This document shows positions 47,762 through 58,068 of a stretch of DNA of 64,000 bases, one piece after another. The DNA lies in contig ML058493.1 in NCBI GenBank assembly GCA_003013855.2, positions 372,001 to 436,000 of the forward strand, given 5' to 3'. Within the stretch, counting starts at the first letter, position 1; every line of letters starts with the position of its first letter. The notes below the pieces were generated by a model that made no database searches, was not told where the DNA came from, and saw only the letters and a program-made list of their open reading frames with translations. The position numbers were made by a program, and so were the translations under genes. Source of the DNA: Liriodendron chinense. Taxonomy: Eukaryota; Streptophyta; Magnoliopsida; Magnoliales; Magnoliaceae.

Positions 47762-47800
<39 letters not shown>
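47731..47800 (+). repeat. (GA)n leader tract, 5' LTR
   Basis: Purine tract of GA repeats with AAAG interruptions, followed at once by GTAAGAG, a good splice donor. The 3' LTR copy (56,026-56,105) is longer and also ends in AGG|TAAGAG. Confidence 0.9.
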
Positions 47801-47803
<3 letters not shown>

Positions 47804-48891
47804 AGAGAAAGAACGAGTACCATCTTGCTATTATTTCATCATCTTATATCTCTAATAAGTCGAAGATCATAAGGTGAGAACTCCTTTAAGATTGGATTAA
47901 TAATTTCATGTTTTGTAGGTTGATAATTCTTATGTGTTTTTGTTTACATGTGTTTATTTATTCTCTCCTTAGTTAGCTATCTATGAATGCTTTTGTATAC
48001 TTTTTTTTCCATCTCATGGTGATGAGGATATTCATTGGACTTAGAGAACTAGTAAGGAATAGAATTATGTTTGTTGCACATATGAGATTTGTGTAACCAT
48101 CTTTAAAGGGACCACCTTTCTTTCTATACTGTATAAAGAATAGTTGTGATTGTCTAATGGAAATTCTCATATTGCTATATATATTCTTTTTATATATATG
48201 GATGGACCCTGATCTGTGGTGATGAATATCGGAACACCCGGTTAAGAGGTTGCCCTAACCTGAGACGATGCTTTTAGCTTGTCCGGTTAAGTGGCCACCC
48301 TGATATGTGGTGGTGGTATCAAGATCGCCCGATTAAGTGGTTGTTAAATCCATTTATTACTACTATTATTATTATATTTACTATTATTATTATTATTTCT
48401 AAAGTTGTTAAGGATCTCCATAAGACGATAGTTGAGTATGGTTGTTATGAAGCTTAGTAGTACGGGCCGCCATCCTGGGATGTGATGCGTCGGTTACGAC
48501 TATTTTGATGAGTAATGAACCATAAGGAAGGATGTGGTGGTACCAAAGGTTGGTTAGACAATAAGTGGCTTGGTGTAAATTGGTAATAATAATAAAGAAT
48601 AGCTAATTCATGCATGCACATAGCACCATGTGGGTGTATGGAATTGAGAATAGGATAGAGCGTCCTACTTCTCCCATACACTGTCACGTGTGGATTTGGG
48701 CTATGAGCGTCCCGTTTCTCACGTGGTCGGGCAAAATTATAGGCTTGCGTGTCCCAAAACCCCTGGCGGCATGTCTAAGGATTCCTACGCTGGGTCATGC
48801 ATTATCATGTATTACATTAAGAAAGAGTAATGGATGTTTTTTTATGATTTTTATGTGATTATTATTTCTAACCTTAAAGTAATTATTCACT

Positions 48892-49020
48892 ATGCCGCTT
48901 TTAACGATATTTTGTGGAAATAATTTAGAACATGTAGGTAACGATCCTCAGGAGCCCGAGCCTCAAGGAGACGATTATGATGACTTGTGGGAGCAGATGG
49001 TGGAAGACGAGACCGCATAA
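48892..49020 (+). CDS. LTR-encoded 42-residue acidic frame (5' LTR)
   Basis: ATG at 48,892 to TAA at 49,020. The product starts MPLLTIFCGNNLEHVGNDPQ and ends LWEQMVEDETA; the second half is very acidic (Asp/Glu-rich, with one Trp). A splice-acceptor-like ACATGTAG|GT lies inside it at the GND segment, so it may be the last exon of a spliced leader transcript using the donor at 47,800. The 3' LTR keeps the same frame and a related frame exists in the solo LTR at 18,681. I know of no named family. Confidence 0.4.
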   Translation: MPLLTIFCGNNLEHVGNDPQEPEPQGDDYDDLWEQMVEDETA

Positions 49021-49309
49021 TCATTCATAGTTCTAGCGTTTATTTAGTATTTGAAATTGTAATAAGTCCCAATGGAAGGACGTAGTGTTTAATTGAATGA
49101 TGGTTACATGGTTTGATGATTTAGTTTAGTTAATGAAATAATATATAAGTTTGGTTTTACCGTCTTGCTCATGATTTTTCAAATAGTATGAAATGTGCAT
49201 GTTTGTGTGAAAATTATGTAAGGGGTATAACCCTCACACATTCCAAATAACCTTGGAAATTCGGCCGTCATGATGTACATGGGAGCCGAAATCTTGGGGT
49301 GTTACAAGT

Positions 49310-49321
49310 TGGTATCAGAGC
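49310..49321 (+). promoter_or_regulatory. Primer-binding site of the Tekay element
   Basis: TGGTATCAGAGC three bases after the 5' LTR end, a perfect initiator-Met tRNA PBS. Reverse transcription would start here. Confidence 0.95.
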
Positions 49322-50142
49322 AAAATAGGACCTCTGGGCGAGAAGCCTAAATCCATATCATAATTAACTCATCTTAGGGCTTAGGTCCCCAATGACTAGA
49401 GACAAATCATTTAGATTCAATCCTATTAATGGTATGTAATGTTATGAACTTAGAGACCCACACTTAGGTTCCTTGAAATTTACTAGGGTAGTCGTGAAAC
49501 TTAGAAATCTCAACATTTTAGGATTTTTGGAAAGAAAATTTTATTTTTTTTTAAATATTTGGAGCTCTCATCTATTCCCCATATTTGAATCATCGATTCA
49601 TTGAATTCTCCATAAATAAGTAGGAGTAACTATTTTATTTCTAATTATTTCAATTAGGGCAGATTTTTAGACCCATCTGTAATTCCGACATTAGAAAATG
49701 TATTTTTAGATCTCAGAAAATTTTATAAATTTTTCTGGAGATTCCTAACTCAGTCCCCAGTATCCATATAAAATTTTAGATCAATCCTATGTGTAATTAA
49801 ATCAGGAAAATTCCAACAATATCACATATTTTGCGTAAAATTCTGCTGATCTGTTACATTTTTCAGACTTGTGGGGGGGTCAGAACTGTACTTTATCATG
49901 AGATTTTTATTCTGAGAAAAATTTGAGGTATTCCCCACCTAATCATCTATCTACCCTCCAAATTTCAGAGGAAAATGACTTCCAGTTTGAGAGAAAAAAA
50001 TCTGAGAGCGCGATTAGGTCCTGGGTATCAGATTCCCAAACTACGAGCTAGGTGAACCTCTAACTCTAACTTTCTGATTTGAGTTCATTAGTTTTCACCT
50101 TAGAAGTGCCCTCTAACTTATAGAACACTTATTTTCAGCTTG
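49322..50142 (+). other. Untranslated leader between PBS and gag
   Basis: About 820 bp of non-coding, stop-rich DNA. It ends in TTATTTTCAG just before the gag ATG, which resembles a splice acceptor and might serve a spliced gag mRNA. Confidence 0.6.
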
Positions 50143-51378
50143 ATGGCCCCTAAGAGAAAATCTTCAAGAAACGTTTCCGCGGCCTCACCCCAGCCTGAGT
50201 CACCACCCATGGCTAACACTGCGAGTCCTAATACAAATCCACCAATGACTTCAGTGGGAGGAAACTCTAATGCTCTACAACCTTGGGAAGCTATGTTAGG
50301 CGCACTCGATCATCTTACCGGTATCATTCAGCAACAACAGGCCCAACAGCATGAGCAACAAACTCGACACCAGGCCACCCTCGAACAACTGATAACGATC
50401 ATGACCCCTGGCCAAACTCCGATTCCAACCTCTACTCAAACCGCACCTCCGCCTCCAATGGAAGCTCAAACAACCACACCAACACCCCAAAATCAACCTG
50501 AAACATTTCAAGTACCCCTAGCACCTAGACAGGCTCCTCTGCCAAATCAACCTCGGTTCATGCTTCCTGAAGAAACCATCCTGATTGAGAAATTCCTGAA
50601 GATACATCTTGAGAAGTTCCATGGAAACCCTGACCCTACCAAGGCGGATTATTGGCTTAAGCAAGTGGCTAAGGCACTAGACACCCTGGCTTGCCCCATG
50701 CAACACCGAGTGACCCTAGCTACATACCTATTAGAGGGGGCGGCCTACGTTTGGTGGCAGGCAGCAAAAAGAAGAGTCCCAGAAGGATTCCAGTGGACGT
50801 GGGACACTTTCCATGCCAAGTTCTGTGACAAGTTTTTCCCTGAAGCATATAGGAAAGAGAAGATGTCTGAATTCCTGAAACTAGAGCAAGGTAACCTCAC
50901 CGTAGCCCAATATGAAGACAAATTCGCTGAGTTGTCAAGTTACCTACCCTCAGCAGTAGAAGACTTGGACTACAAGATCCACAAGTTCCAGGAAGGCTTG
51001 AGACCTAGTATTCGGTCAAAGATTAGCATATTGAAGCTGCGTACTTATGAAAAGATCATAAATCGAGCAATGATCGCTGAGAAAGACACTGAACGTTATA
51101 TCCAACAACGAAATCAAACAAGACAAGTAGGCCAGAAAAGCAGAGCAGTACCAAACCCACCTTCCATTCCTGACAAGAGGCCAAGACTTGCACCAACCAA
51201 TCAACAACAGAACCGGGACCCCTTCAACTGTCACTACTGCAGAAAGCTAGGACACAAGGCCATCAATTGTTTCAAGAAGGCTGCAGATGAGAAGAATGCC
51301 TCCCAGCCTAAGGGGAGTCAACCACAACAGCAGAATCAAGCACCCAGACCACCTGCAGCAGCCCATCCTCAAATGTAG
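50143..51378 (+). CDS. gag: gag polyprotein of the Tekay element
   Basis: 411 residues from the ATG at 50,143 (MAPKRKSSRNVS); an earlier in-frame TTG is less likely. It has a Pro/Gln/Thr-rich low-complexity N-terminus (residues about 10-135), a retrotransposon gag core (about 140-320; KFHGNPDPTKADYWLKQVAKAL, YVWWQAAKRR, KFFPEAYRKEKMSEFLKLEQ) and a CCHC zinc knuckle CHYCRKLGHKAINC (51,229-51,270). Gag forms the virus-like particle and the knuckle binds RNA. It ends in TAG at 51,376-51,378. The pol frame continues in the same frame with an open 17-codon bridge, so the TAG either separates gag from pol by read-through or is a mutation in a once continuous gag-pol frame. The gag frame itself is intact. 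Confidence 0.92.
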   Translation: MAPKRKSSRNVSAASPQPESPPMANTASPNTNPPMTSVGGNSNALQPWEAMLGALDHLTGIIQQQQAQQHEQQTRHQATLEQLITIMTPGQTPIPTSTQTAPPPPMEAQTTTPTPQNQPETFQVPLAPRQAPLPNQPRFMLPEETILIEKFLKIHLEKFHGNPDPTKADYWLKQVAKALDTLACPMQHRVTLATYLLEGAAYVWWQAAKRRVPEGFQWTWDTFHAKFCDKFFPEAYRKEKMSEFLKLEQGNLTVAQYEDKFAELSSYLPSAVEDLDYKIHKFQEGLRPSIRSKISILKLRTYEKIINRAMIAEKDTERYIQQRNQTRQVGQKSRAVPNPPSIPDKRPRLAPTNQQQNRDPFNCHYCRKLGHKAINCFKKAADEKNASQPKGSQPQQQNQAPRPPAAAHPQM

Positions 51379-51429
51379 AAGAGAGAAGCACCAAATCCAA
51401 ACCAAAAGCAACAAGGACGTCTCTATGCT

Positions 51430-52878
51430 ATGGCTCCACCAGAAAATGTGGAAGAAGACCCCCGTGCCATCGAAGGTACTATCTTTATCGGTGATGATCC
51501 AGTACTTGTCTTATTTGATAGCGGTGCCTCCATTTCTTTTATTGCTGCATCAGTTGTAACTCGATTAAACTTAAAGGTAGAATGCTTAGGTGAATCTGTG
51601 GTCATAGCAACACCTATCTGTCGAATTGTAGAACTAAGAAAGGAATGTCGAAGGTGTCCTTTAACCATTGGCAGAGTTAAATTCGAAGCAAATCTAGTTG
51701 TATTGAACATGAAGAACTTCAACGTGATCTTGGGAATGGGCTGGCTCTCTAAGCACCGGGTGAACTTGGATTGCCATGCCAAGACCATATCATTGTCTCT
51801 CCCGAGCCACGACTCGGTAGTGTTCCAAGGTAAGAAGAGGAAGGAAGTAATCGAACGGTTGATGTGCGTCGGAGAATCGGTTGAGCTATCTGTCGACCAA
51901 ATTCCCATAGTAGCTGAATTCCCTAAAGTATTCCAAGATATTCCTGGTCTACCCCCGAAGCGTGAAGTAGATTTCGCCATTGATCTCGTACCCGGTACAG
52001 CACCTATAGCATTGGCAGTGTACAGTATGGGTCCTGTAGAATTGCAAGAATTGAAGAAACAGTTAGAAGAACTCCTAGAGCAAGGATTTATTCGCCCCAG
52101 CGTATCTCCATGGGCCGCGCCTGTCCTCTTTGTACAGAAAAAGGATGGTTCGCTCCGCCTGTGTATTGATTATAGAAAGTTGAACCAAGCCACTATTAAG
52201 AACAAGTATCCTCTTCCGCGCATAGATGATCTTTTCGACCAGTTAAGAGGAGCCCAGTTCTTTTTGAAGATTGATTTAAGGTCCGGGTACCATCAGCTAA
52301 GAGTGAGAGATGTAGATATTTCCAAAACAGCATTCAGAACGAGGTATGGACATTATGAGTTTGTTGTCATGCCCTTCGGATTGACAAATGCCCCAGCAGT
52401 ATTCATGGACCTGATGAACCGTGTATTCAAGCCCTACCTAGATAAATTCGTTATTGTTTTCATCGATGATATCCTCATATACTCGAAGAGTAAGGAAGAG
52501 CACGCCGAGCATCTAAGAATAGCTCTACAGACACTGAAGGACAACCAATTATATGCTAAGTTAAAGAAATGTGATTTTTGGGAAGAAGAAGTGAAGTTCC
52601 TTGGTCATGTAGTCACTCGCGATGGGATAGCAGTCGACCAGTCCAAAGTTGAGGCGGTCCGCCAATGGATCCAACCTACCTCAGTCACCGAAGTGCGAAG
52701 TTTCCTAGGGCTCGCAGGATACTATCGTCGTTTCATCAAAGAATTCTCAAAGATCGCTCGCCCCTTGACCGAGTTAACTAGGAAGAATACTCGCTTTGTC
52801 TGGAGCACGAAGGCAGAAGAAGCTTTTCAAAGACTGAAAGAATTGTTAACAACAGCCCTAGTTCTAGTATTGCCTTAA
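51430..52878 (+). pseudogene. pol: pol: protease and reverse transcriptase (Tekay)
   Basis: 482 codons in the gag frame. An aspartic protease with LFDSGASISFI lies near residues 28-38 and a linker follows. Reverse transcriptase covers about residues 210-400: LRLCIDYRKLNQATIKNKYP, FLKIDLRSGYHQLRV, FVVMPFGLTNAPAVF, and the catalytic VFIDDILIYS at 52,457-52,486. The C-terminal FLGLAGYYRRFIKEFS connection segment follows. The frame stops at TAA 52,876-52,878, exactly where RNase H should begin (after LVLVLP). The catalytic motifs for the RNA-to-DNA copying step are intact, but the polyprotein is cut. Confidence 0.93.
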
Positions 52879-53625
52879 GAAGGAGTAGAATTTATAGTCC
52901 ATACCGATGCCTCACGAGCAGGCCTGGGTTGTGTATTGATGCAGGCACATAAAGTAATAGCTTACGCCTCTCGCCAATTGAGACCACACGAGCAGAACTA
53001 TCCCACACACGACCTAGAATTAGCAGTTGTGATCTTTGCCTTGAAGATTTGGAGACATTATTTGTATGGGGAGCAATTCAAGTTAAACACCGACCACAAG
53101 AGCCTGAAGTACTTATTTCAGCAGAAAGATCTGAATATGCGTCAATGAAGGTGGATGGAGACACTTAAGGATTTTCAGATAGAGTTGTGCTATAACCCTG
53201 GGAAAGCTAATGCAGTGGCTAATGCCCTCAGTAGGAAGAAGGTGCATGAGACAACAATGTCTTGCATCCTCAAGAAGTGGGAAATGCTAAATTTTATAAA
53301 AGATTTTGATGTAAAATTAAACATTGGGAGCCAAGTAGTGAAAGTGAATAATATTGTAGTAGAACCGACCTTGATGCGTAAAATCATTGATGCTCAGAAC
53401 CAAGATGACGAATTGCAGGAAATAATGACAAAATTTATGGCCGATGAAAGAAATGTAGATTGGCGAATTGGATCAGATGGAGGCATACGTCTTCGTGACC
53501 GTCTTTGTGTGCCAAATAAACTAAGTTTGAAGAAGGAAGTGATGGACGAAGCACATCGCTCGAAGTTAACGATTCACCCGAGGAGCACGAAGATGTATCA
53601 GGACATAAAGAGGCAGTACTGGTAG
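52879..53625 (+). pseudogene. pol: pol: RNase H and integrase N-terminal domain (Tekay)
   Basis: Same frame as above. RNase H with HTDASRAGLGCVLMQ, HDLELAVVIFALKIWRHYLYG and TDHKSLKYLF is broken by a TGA at 53,146-53,148 after LNMRQ. METLKDFQIELCYNPGKANAVANALSR continues to the integrase HHCC region (HRSKLTIHPRSTKMYQDIKRQYW). A TAG at 53,623-53,625 follows QYW where another Trp is usual. RNase H removes the RNA template; the HHCC domain binds LTR ends. Confidence 0.9.
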
Positions 53626-53631
53626 AACAAC

Positions 53632-54120
53632 ATGAAGCGAGAGATCACAGAATATGTATCTAAGTGCCTCACGTGTCAACAGGTAAAAGTCGAACACAAA
53701 AAGCCAGGAGGATTGTTGAAACAACCGGAGATCCCTACGTGGAAGTGGGAGCACATTACTATGGACTTCATCACGGGTTTACCCAAGTCGAGAAAGAACC
53801 ATGACGCCATTTGGGTGATAGTAGATCGCCTCACCAAATCAGCTCACTTTGTTGCGACTCGAGTGTCGGCGAAGGTATCAAAATTGGCGGAGTTGTATGT
53901 GAAAGAAGTTGTACGTTTACATGGGGTACCGGTATCGATTATATCAGATAGAGATTCACGCTATACGTCATCATTATGGTCAAAGATGCAAAAAGCTATG
54001 GGAACGTCGCTCAAGTATAGTACAGCTTACCACCCACAGACAGATGGTCAGTCGGAACGTGTGAACCATTTTCTGGAAGATATGTTGCGAGCATGTGTGT
54101 TGGACTTTAAGGGAAGTTAG
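53632..54120 (+). pseudogene. pol: pol: integrase catalytic core (Tekay)
   Basis: Contains CLTCQQVK (second half of the zinc site), then the DDE core: ITMDFITGLP (first Asp), VSIISDRDSRYTSSLW (second Asp) and HPQTDGQSERVNHFLEDMLR (catalytic Glu). The core motifs are complete. A TAG at 54,118-54,120 replaces the residue after KGS, usually Trp. The domain inserts the cDNA into the genome. Confidence 0.92.
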
Positions 54121-54825
54121 GAAGATTACCTACCTCTGGCAGAGTTTGCTTATAACAATAGCTTTCAGGCAAGTATAGGTATGGCACCATTTGAAGCACT
54201 GTATGGTCGCCTTGTCGCACACCTCAATGTTGGGCCGAAGTAGGAGATCGAAGCTTGATTGGGCCGGAAATTGTTCAAATTACCTCAGAAAAGATTGACA
54301 TCATTCGGAAGCGCCTAAAAGTAGAGCAGGCAAAAGAGTTATGCAGATAACCGACGACGGAATCTGGAGTTCCAAGAAGGGGATCATGTATTTTTAAAGA
54401 TATCGTCTATGAAAGGAATGCTGAGGTTTGGACAGAAGGGAAAGTTAGCTCCGCGTTTCATCGGGCCATTCCAGATTCTTCAACGAGTTGGTGAAGTAGC
54501 CTATCGCCTGGCCTTGCCCCCGCAGCTAGCAAACGTCCATAACGTTTTTCATGTATCGATGTTGAGAAAGTACAACAGAGACGACGCTCACGTGATCGAA
54601 TGGGAAAAGATCGAAGTACATAGTGATGGGTCATACATCGAAGAACCATTGCGTATCGTGGACCGAAAAGAGCACGTACTGCGAAGGAAAGTCATTCCAC
54701 TAGTAAAAGTTGTAAGGTCGTTTCACGGAGAAGAGGAAGCAACTTGGGAGACCGAAGAAGAAATGAAGAAAGCTTATCTACACCTTTTCGCCGTACATTC
54801 AGGTAACTTCGAGGACGAAGTTTAG
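54121..54825 (+). pseudogene. pol: pol: integrase C-terminus and chromodomain (Tekay), frameshifted
   Basis: EDYLPLAEFAYNNSFQ and GMAPFEALYGR are in frame. A 1-base shift near 54,210 then moves the reading into a neighbouring frame (CWAEVGD..., IIRKRLKVEQ), and a compensating shift near 54,330 returns it. 54,409-54,825 resumes the gag-pol frame with APRFIGPFQILQRVG, NVHNVFHVSMLRKY (GPY/F module) and the chromodomain-like EEPLRIVDRKEHVLRRKV...EEATWETEEEM, ending FEDEV then TAG. Chromodomains of this clade guide insertion toward marked chromatin. Confidence 0.9.
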
Positions 54826-54828
54826 TTT

Positions 54829-54843
54829 TAAGGTGGGGGGAGT
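54829..54843 (+). promoter_or_regulatory. Polypurine tract of the Tekay element
   Basis: TTAAGGTGGGGGGAGT directly abuts the 3' LTR start (TGTAACG at 54,844) and primes plus-strand DNA synthesis. The GAGGACGA word just upstream (54,811) is repeated before the PPT-like tracts of element X. Confidence 0.92.
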
Positions 54844-56052
54844 TGTAACGCCCCGAATTTACCGTAATTATTCTAAAATTTTCTGAAATTTATTTCTATT
54901 TTTTTATATTAAATACCGGTCCATTGATATTAAAATTCAAATAACGGGACATCCGTAGGAGATCATATGGAGTACCCTTTATTAAAGCTGCTTAGAATGA
55001 CCTCATTAACATTGTAGAATAGTTAGATTTTGTTAAACTCAAATATTTGCAAAAATTGTAAAAATGCCATTAGTTAAACTTAAGTTAAGATGCCATTTTT
55101 AAGTATTATAGTTTCTGACGATCACTTTCACGCAAAATCATGGATTTGAGCTTTTGGGCACATATTAACCATACACATCAAATTTCAGCCCTTAAATCAT
55201 AGTAGAAGTGGTCCAATTGTCAAATTAGCCCTTAACCCTTGATTTTCATGTCCATCGAGTGAGGAAAGTAGATGGTTAGTCGTAGTCGAATATTTCTCTT
55301 CATATGAATGACTTGGATCGTCTTTATCATGGACCAATAGTGTGATTTGATTGCCCCACATTGATAAGCCTCTTTCTTATGCGCAAAGTTATCCCGTTCT
55401 AGAAATTAACGAGTTACCAACTCTTCTCAAATTTGAACCTTTCAATTTACCCACTTCTCATCATCAATCGCTTCTCAAATTTGGACCACCCATTATACTC
55501 ATATGACTACGAGTTTACACAAAATCTGGACCCCTGATCTACAATCATACACCGTTGAACCACAAAGCCAGCCCCTTCCTTTTCCGCCAAAAGTTAGAAT
55601 TTCAGATCTAGGCATTCCTCACCATCAATCAACCACTAAACTTTATACAATTGTTTCCCTATCATGACTACATATTTTTCCAAAATTTGGGACCTGATCA
55701 TCAAGCGTAGACTGTTAATTGAGATATAACTCATTTTAGCACCCATTAGGCCATTTTTAAGGATCGGCCAATCTAGAATGTGGATCATCAAGAAATTTAT
55801 GTATTCTGACTCTACTCTTCGAGCTTGATAAGATGAAAGGATTGGAATTAATCAAAGATCATCCGAATATTAAGATTTGAGAAACCCACCTCGAGAGGTT
55901 GTTACACAAGACCCCGCGTGCACATCCCTCTCCATATTTCTACTACGCACCTCCAAACCCTAATTCCAACCCTACCTCTATATATAAGGCCCCTCTTAGC
56001 CAAAGAAAACCCTCACCCATGAATTTGAGAGAGGGAGAGAGAAAGAGAGAGA

Positions 56053-56108
<56 letters not shown>

Positions 56109-57611
56109 GGTAAGAGAGAGGAGTACCATATTGCTATTACTTCATCATCTTATATCTCTAATAAGTCGATAAATCATAAGGTGAGAACTCCTTTAAGATT
56201 GGATTAATAATTTCATGTTTTGTAGGTTGATAATTCTTATGTGTTTTTGTTTACATGTGTTTATTTATTCTCTCCTTAGTTAGCTATATATGAATGCTTT
56301 ATATACTTTTTTTCCATCTCATGGTGATGAGGATATTCATTGGACTTAGAGAACTAGTAAGGAATAGAATTATGTTTGTTGCAAATATGAGATTTGTGTA
56401 ACCATCTTTAAAGGGACCACCTTTCTTTCTATACTGTATAAAGAATAGTTGTGATTGTCTAATGGAAATTCTTATATTGCTATATATATTCCTTTTATAT
56501 ATATGGATGGACCCTGATCTGTGGTGATGAATATCGGAACACCCGATTAAGAGGTTGCTCTAACCTGAGACGATGCTTTTAGCTTGTCCGGTTAAGTGGC
56601 CACCCTGATCTGTGGTGGTCGTATCAAGATCGCCCGATTAAGTGGTTGTTAAATCCATTTATTACTACTATTATTATTATATTTACTACTATTATTATTA
56701 TTTCTAAAGTTGTTAAGGATCTCCATAAGACGATAGTTGAGTATGGTTGTTATGAAGCTTAGTAGTACGGGCCGCCATCCTGGGATGTGATGCGTCAGTT
56801 ACGACTATTTTGATGAGTGATGAACCATAAGGAAGGATGTGGTGATACCAAAGGTTGGTTAGACAATAAGTGGCTTGGTGTAAATTGGTAATAATAATAA
56901 AGAATAGCTAATTCATTCATGCACATAGCTCCATGTGGGTGTATGGAATTGAGAATAGGATAGAGCGTCCTACTTCTCCCATACACTGTCACGTGTGGAT
57001 TTGGGCTATGAGCGTCCCGTTTCTCACGTGGTCGGACAAAATTATGGGCTTGCGTGTCCTAAAACCCCTGGCGGCATGTCTAAGGATTCCTACGCTGGGT
57101 CATGCATTATCATGCATTGCATTAAGAAAGCGTAATGGATGTTTTTTTATGATTTTTATGCGATTATTATTTCTAACCTTAAAGTAGTTCTTCACTATGC
57201 CGCTTTTGATGGTGTTTTGTGGAAATAATTTAGAACATGTAGGTAACGATCCTCAGGAGCCCGAGCCTCAAGGAGACGATTATGATGGCTCGTGGGAGCA
57301 GATGGTGGAAGACGAGACCGCATAATCATTCATAGTTCTAGCATTTATTCAGTATTTGAAATTGTAATAAGTCCCAATGGAAGGACGTAGTGTTTGATTG
57401 AATGATGGTTACATGATTTGATGATTTAGTTTAGTTAATGAAATAATATATAAGTTTGGTTTCACCGTCTTGCTCATGATTTTCCAAATAGTATGAAATG
57501 TGCATGTTTGTGTGAAAATTATGTAAGGGGTATAACCCTCACACATTCCAAATAACCTTGGGAATTCGACCGTCGTGATGTACACGGGAGTCGAAATCTT
57601 AGGGTGTTACA
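54844..57611 (+). repeat. 3' LTR of the Tekay element
   Basis: TGTAACGCCCCG...TTAGGGTGTTACA, 2,768 bp, the same order of parts as the 5' LTR (TATA 55,979; GA tract 56,026-56,105; tandem array about 56,510-56,650; acidic frame 57,197-57,325). It is slightly longer, mainly because of the longer GA tract. Confidence 0.95.
57197..57325 (+). CDS. LTR-encoded 42-residue acidic frame (3' LTR)
   Basis: Same length as the 5' LTR copy. Codons 5-6 (TI to MV) and 31-32 (DL to GS) differ; the rest of the peptide is the same. There is no stop or frameshift, although the pol gene between the LTRs has several. Confidence 0.4.
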   Translation: MPLLMVFCGNNLEHVGNDPQEPEPQGDDYDGSWEQMVEDETA

Positions 57612-58010
57612 CATTGAGATATGGAATTTTAGAACTAAACAAGAGTGGATCCCTTTACCTAGGATTCTTTAATGCAAGAATTTAAAAAGGAGCTCGAGAC
57701 CAAAAATTTAGGAAGCTAAAACCTAATTCAATACTCAACTAATTAGAAGAGAAAGATTGGGAAAATCAATAGAAAGATCATTAGAAGAATCACTCACAGA
57801 TTTGTTAATCCTAGGGTTCAAATAGACACGGCCCGAATCCAGGTTGACTCAGCGAGTCGACTCGATCTAGAGAAGAAAAACTCTTCTTCTCTCTCTCCTT
57901 CTTTCTTCTTTCTTCTTTCTTCTTCTTTCTTTCTTCTTTCTTTGTTGGAGGGACTTCTCAGTAGCAGCAACAACAGGGCTGTGGGCCCTCTTTTTGCTTC
58001 CTAAACAAAT

Positions 58011-58012
<2 letters not shown>

Positions 58013-58041
<29 letters not shown>

Positions 58042-58068
58042 AAAAAACTCTCTCTCTCTCTCTCACAA
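58013..58068. repeat. (CT)n microsatellite in the X LTR leader
   Basis: Interrupted CT runs, GA on the strand of the LTR, with CTTC-rich DNA from 57,880. A TATA-like TTTAAAAG (minus strand) lies at about 58,119. Confidence 0.9.

Larger units (their letters stand above)
46550..49306 (+). repeat. 5' LTR of the Tekay element
   Basis: TGTAACGCCC...GGGGTGTTACA, 2,757 bp. In order: AT-rich 5' part, TATATATAA box (47,684), leader with GA tract (47,731-47,800) and donor-like GAGAG|GTAAGAG, a degenerate tandem array (48,205-48,350; CCGGTTAAGTGG-type units), an ATT/ACT run (48,352-48,398), a small acidic frame (48,892-49,020) and the 3' end. Confidence 0.95.
46550..57611 (+). mobile_element. Full-length Tekay/Del-type Gypsy chromovirus, decayed
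   Basis: An 11.06-kb element: 5' LTR 46,550-49,306, PBS, gag, pol (protease, RT, RNase H, integrase, chromodomain), PPT, 3' LTR 54,844-57,611. It is flanked by the duplication CATTG (46,545-46,549 and 57,612-57,616). LTR length near 2.76 kb, gag-pol order and a C-terminal chromodomain of EEPLRIVDRKEHVL...EATWE type place it in the Tekay/Del clade. The two LTRs are very similar (about a dozen differences in the first 230 bp by eye, fewer later), so insertion was fairly recent, but stops and frameshifts disable pol. Confidence 0.95.

Noticed and set aside
47604..47804. 66-codon frame in the Tekay LTR (102 codons in the 3' LTR)
   Set aside because: Half of it is the Arg-Glu translation of the GA tract, and it overlaps the TATA box and probable start site, so it is leader DNA.
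51423..51980. 185-codon minus frame opposite pol
   Set aside because: It is antisense to the protease/RT frame, whose motifs are unmistakable; a shadow frame.
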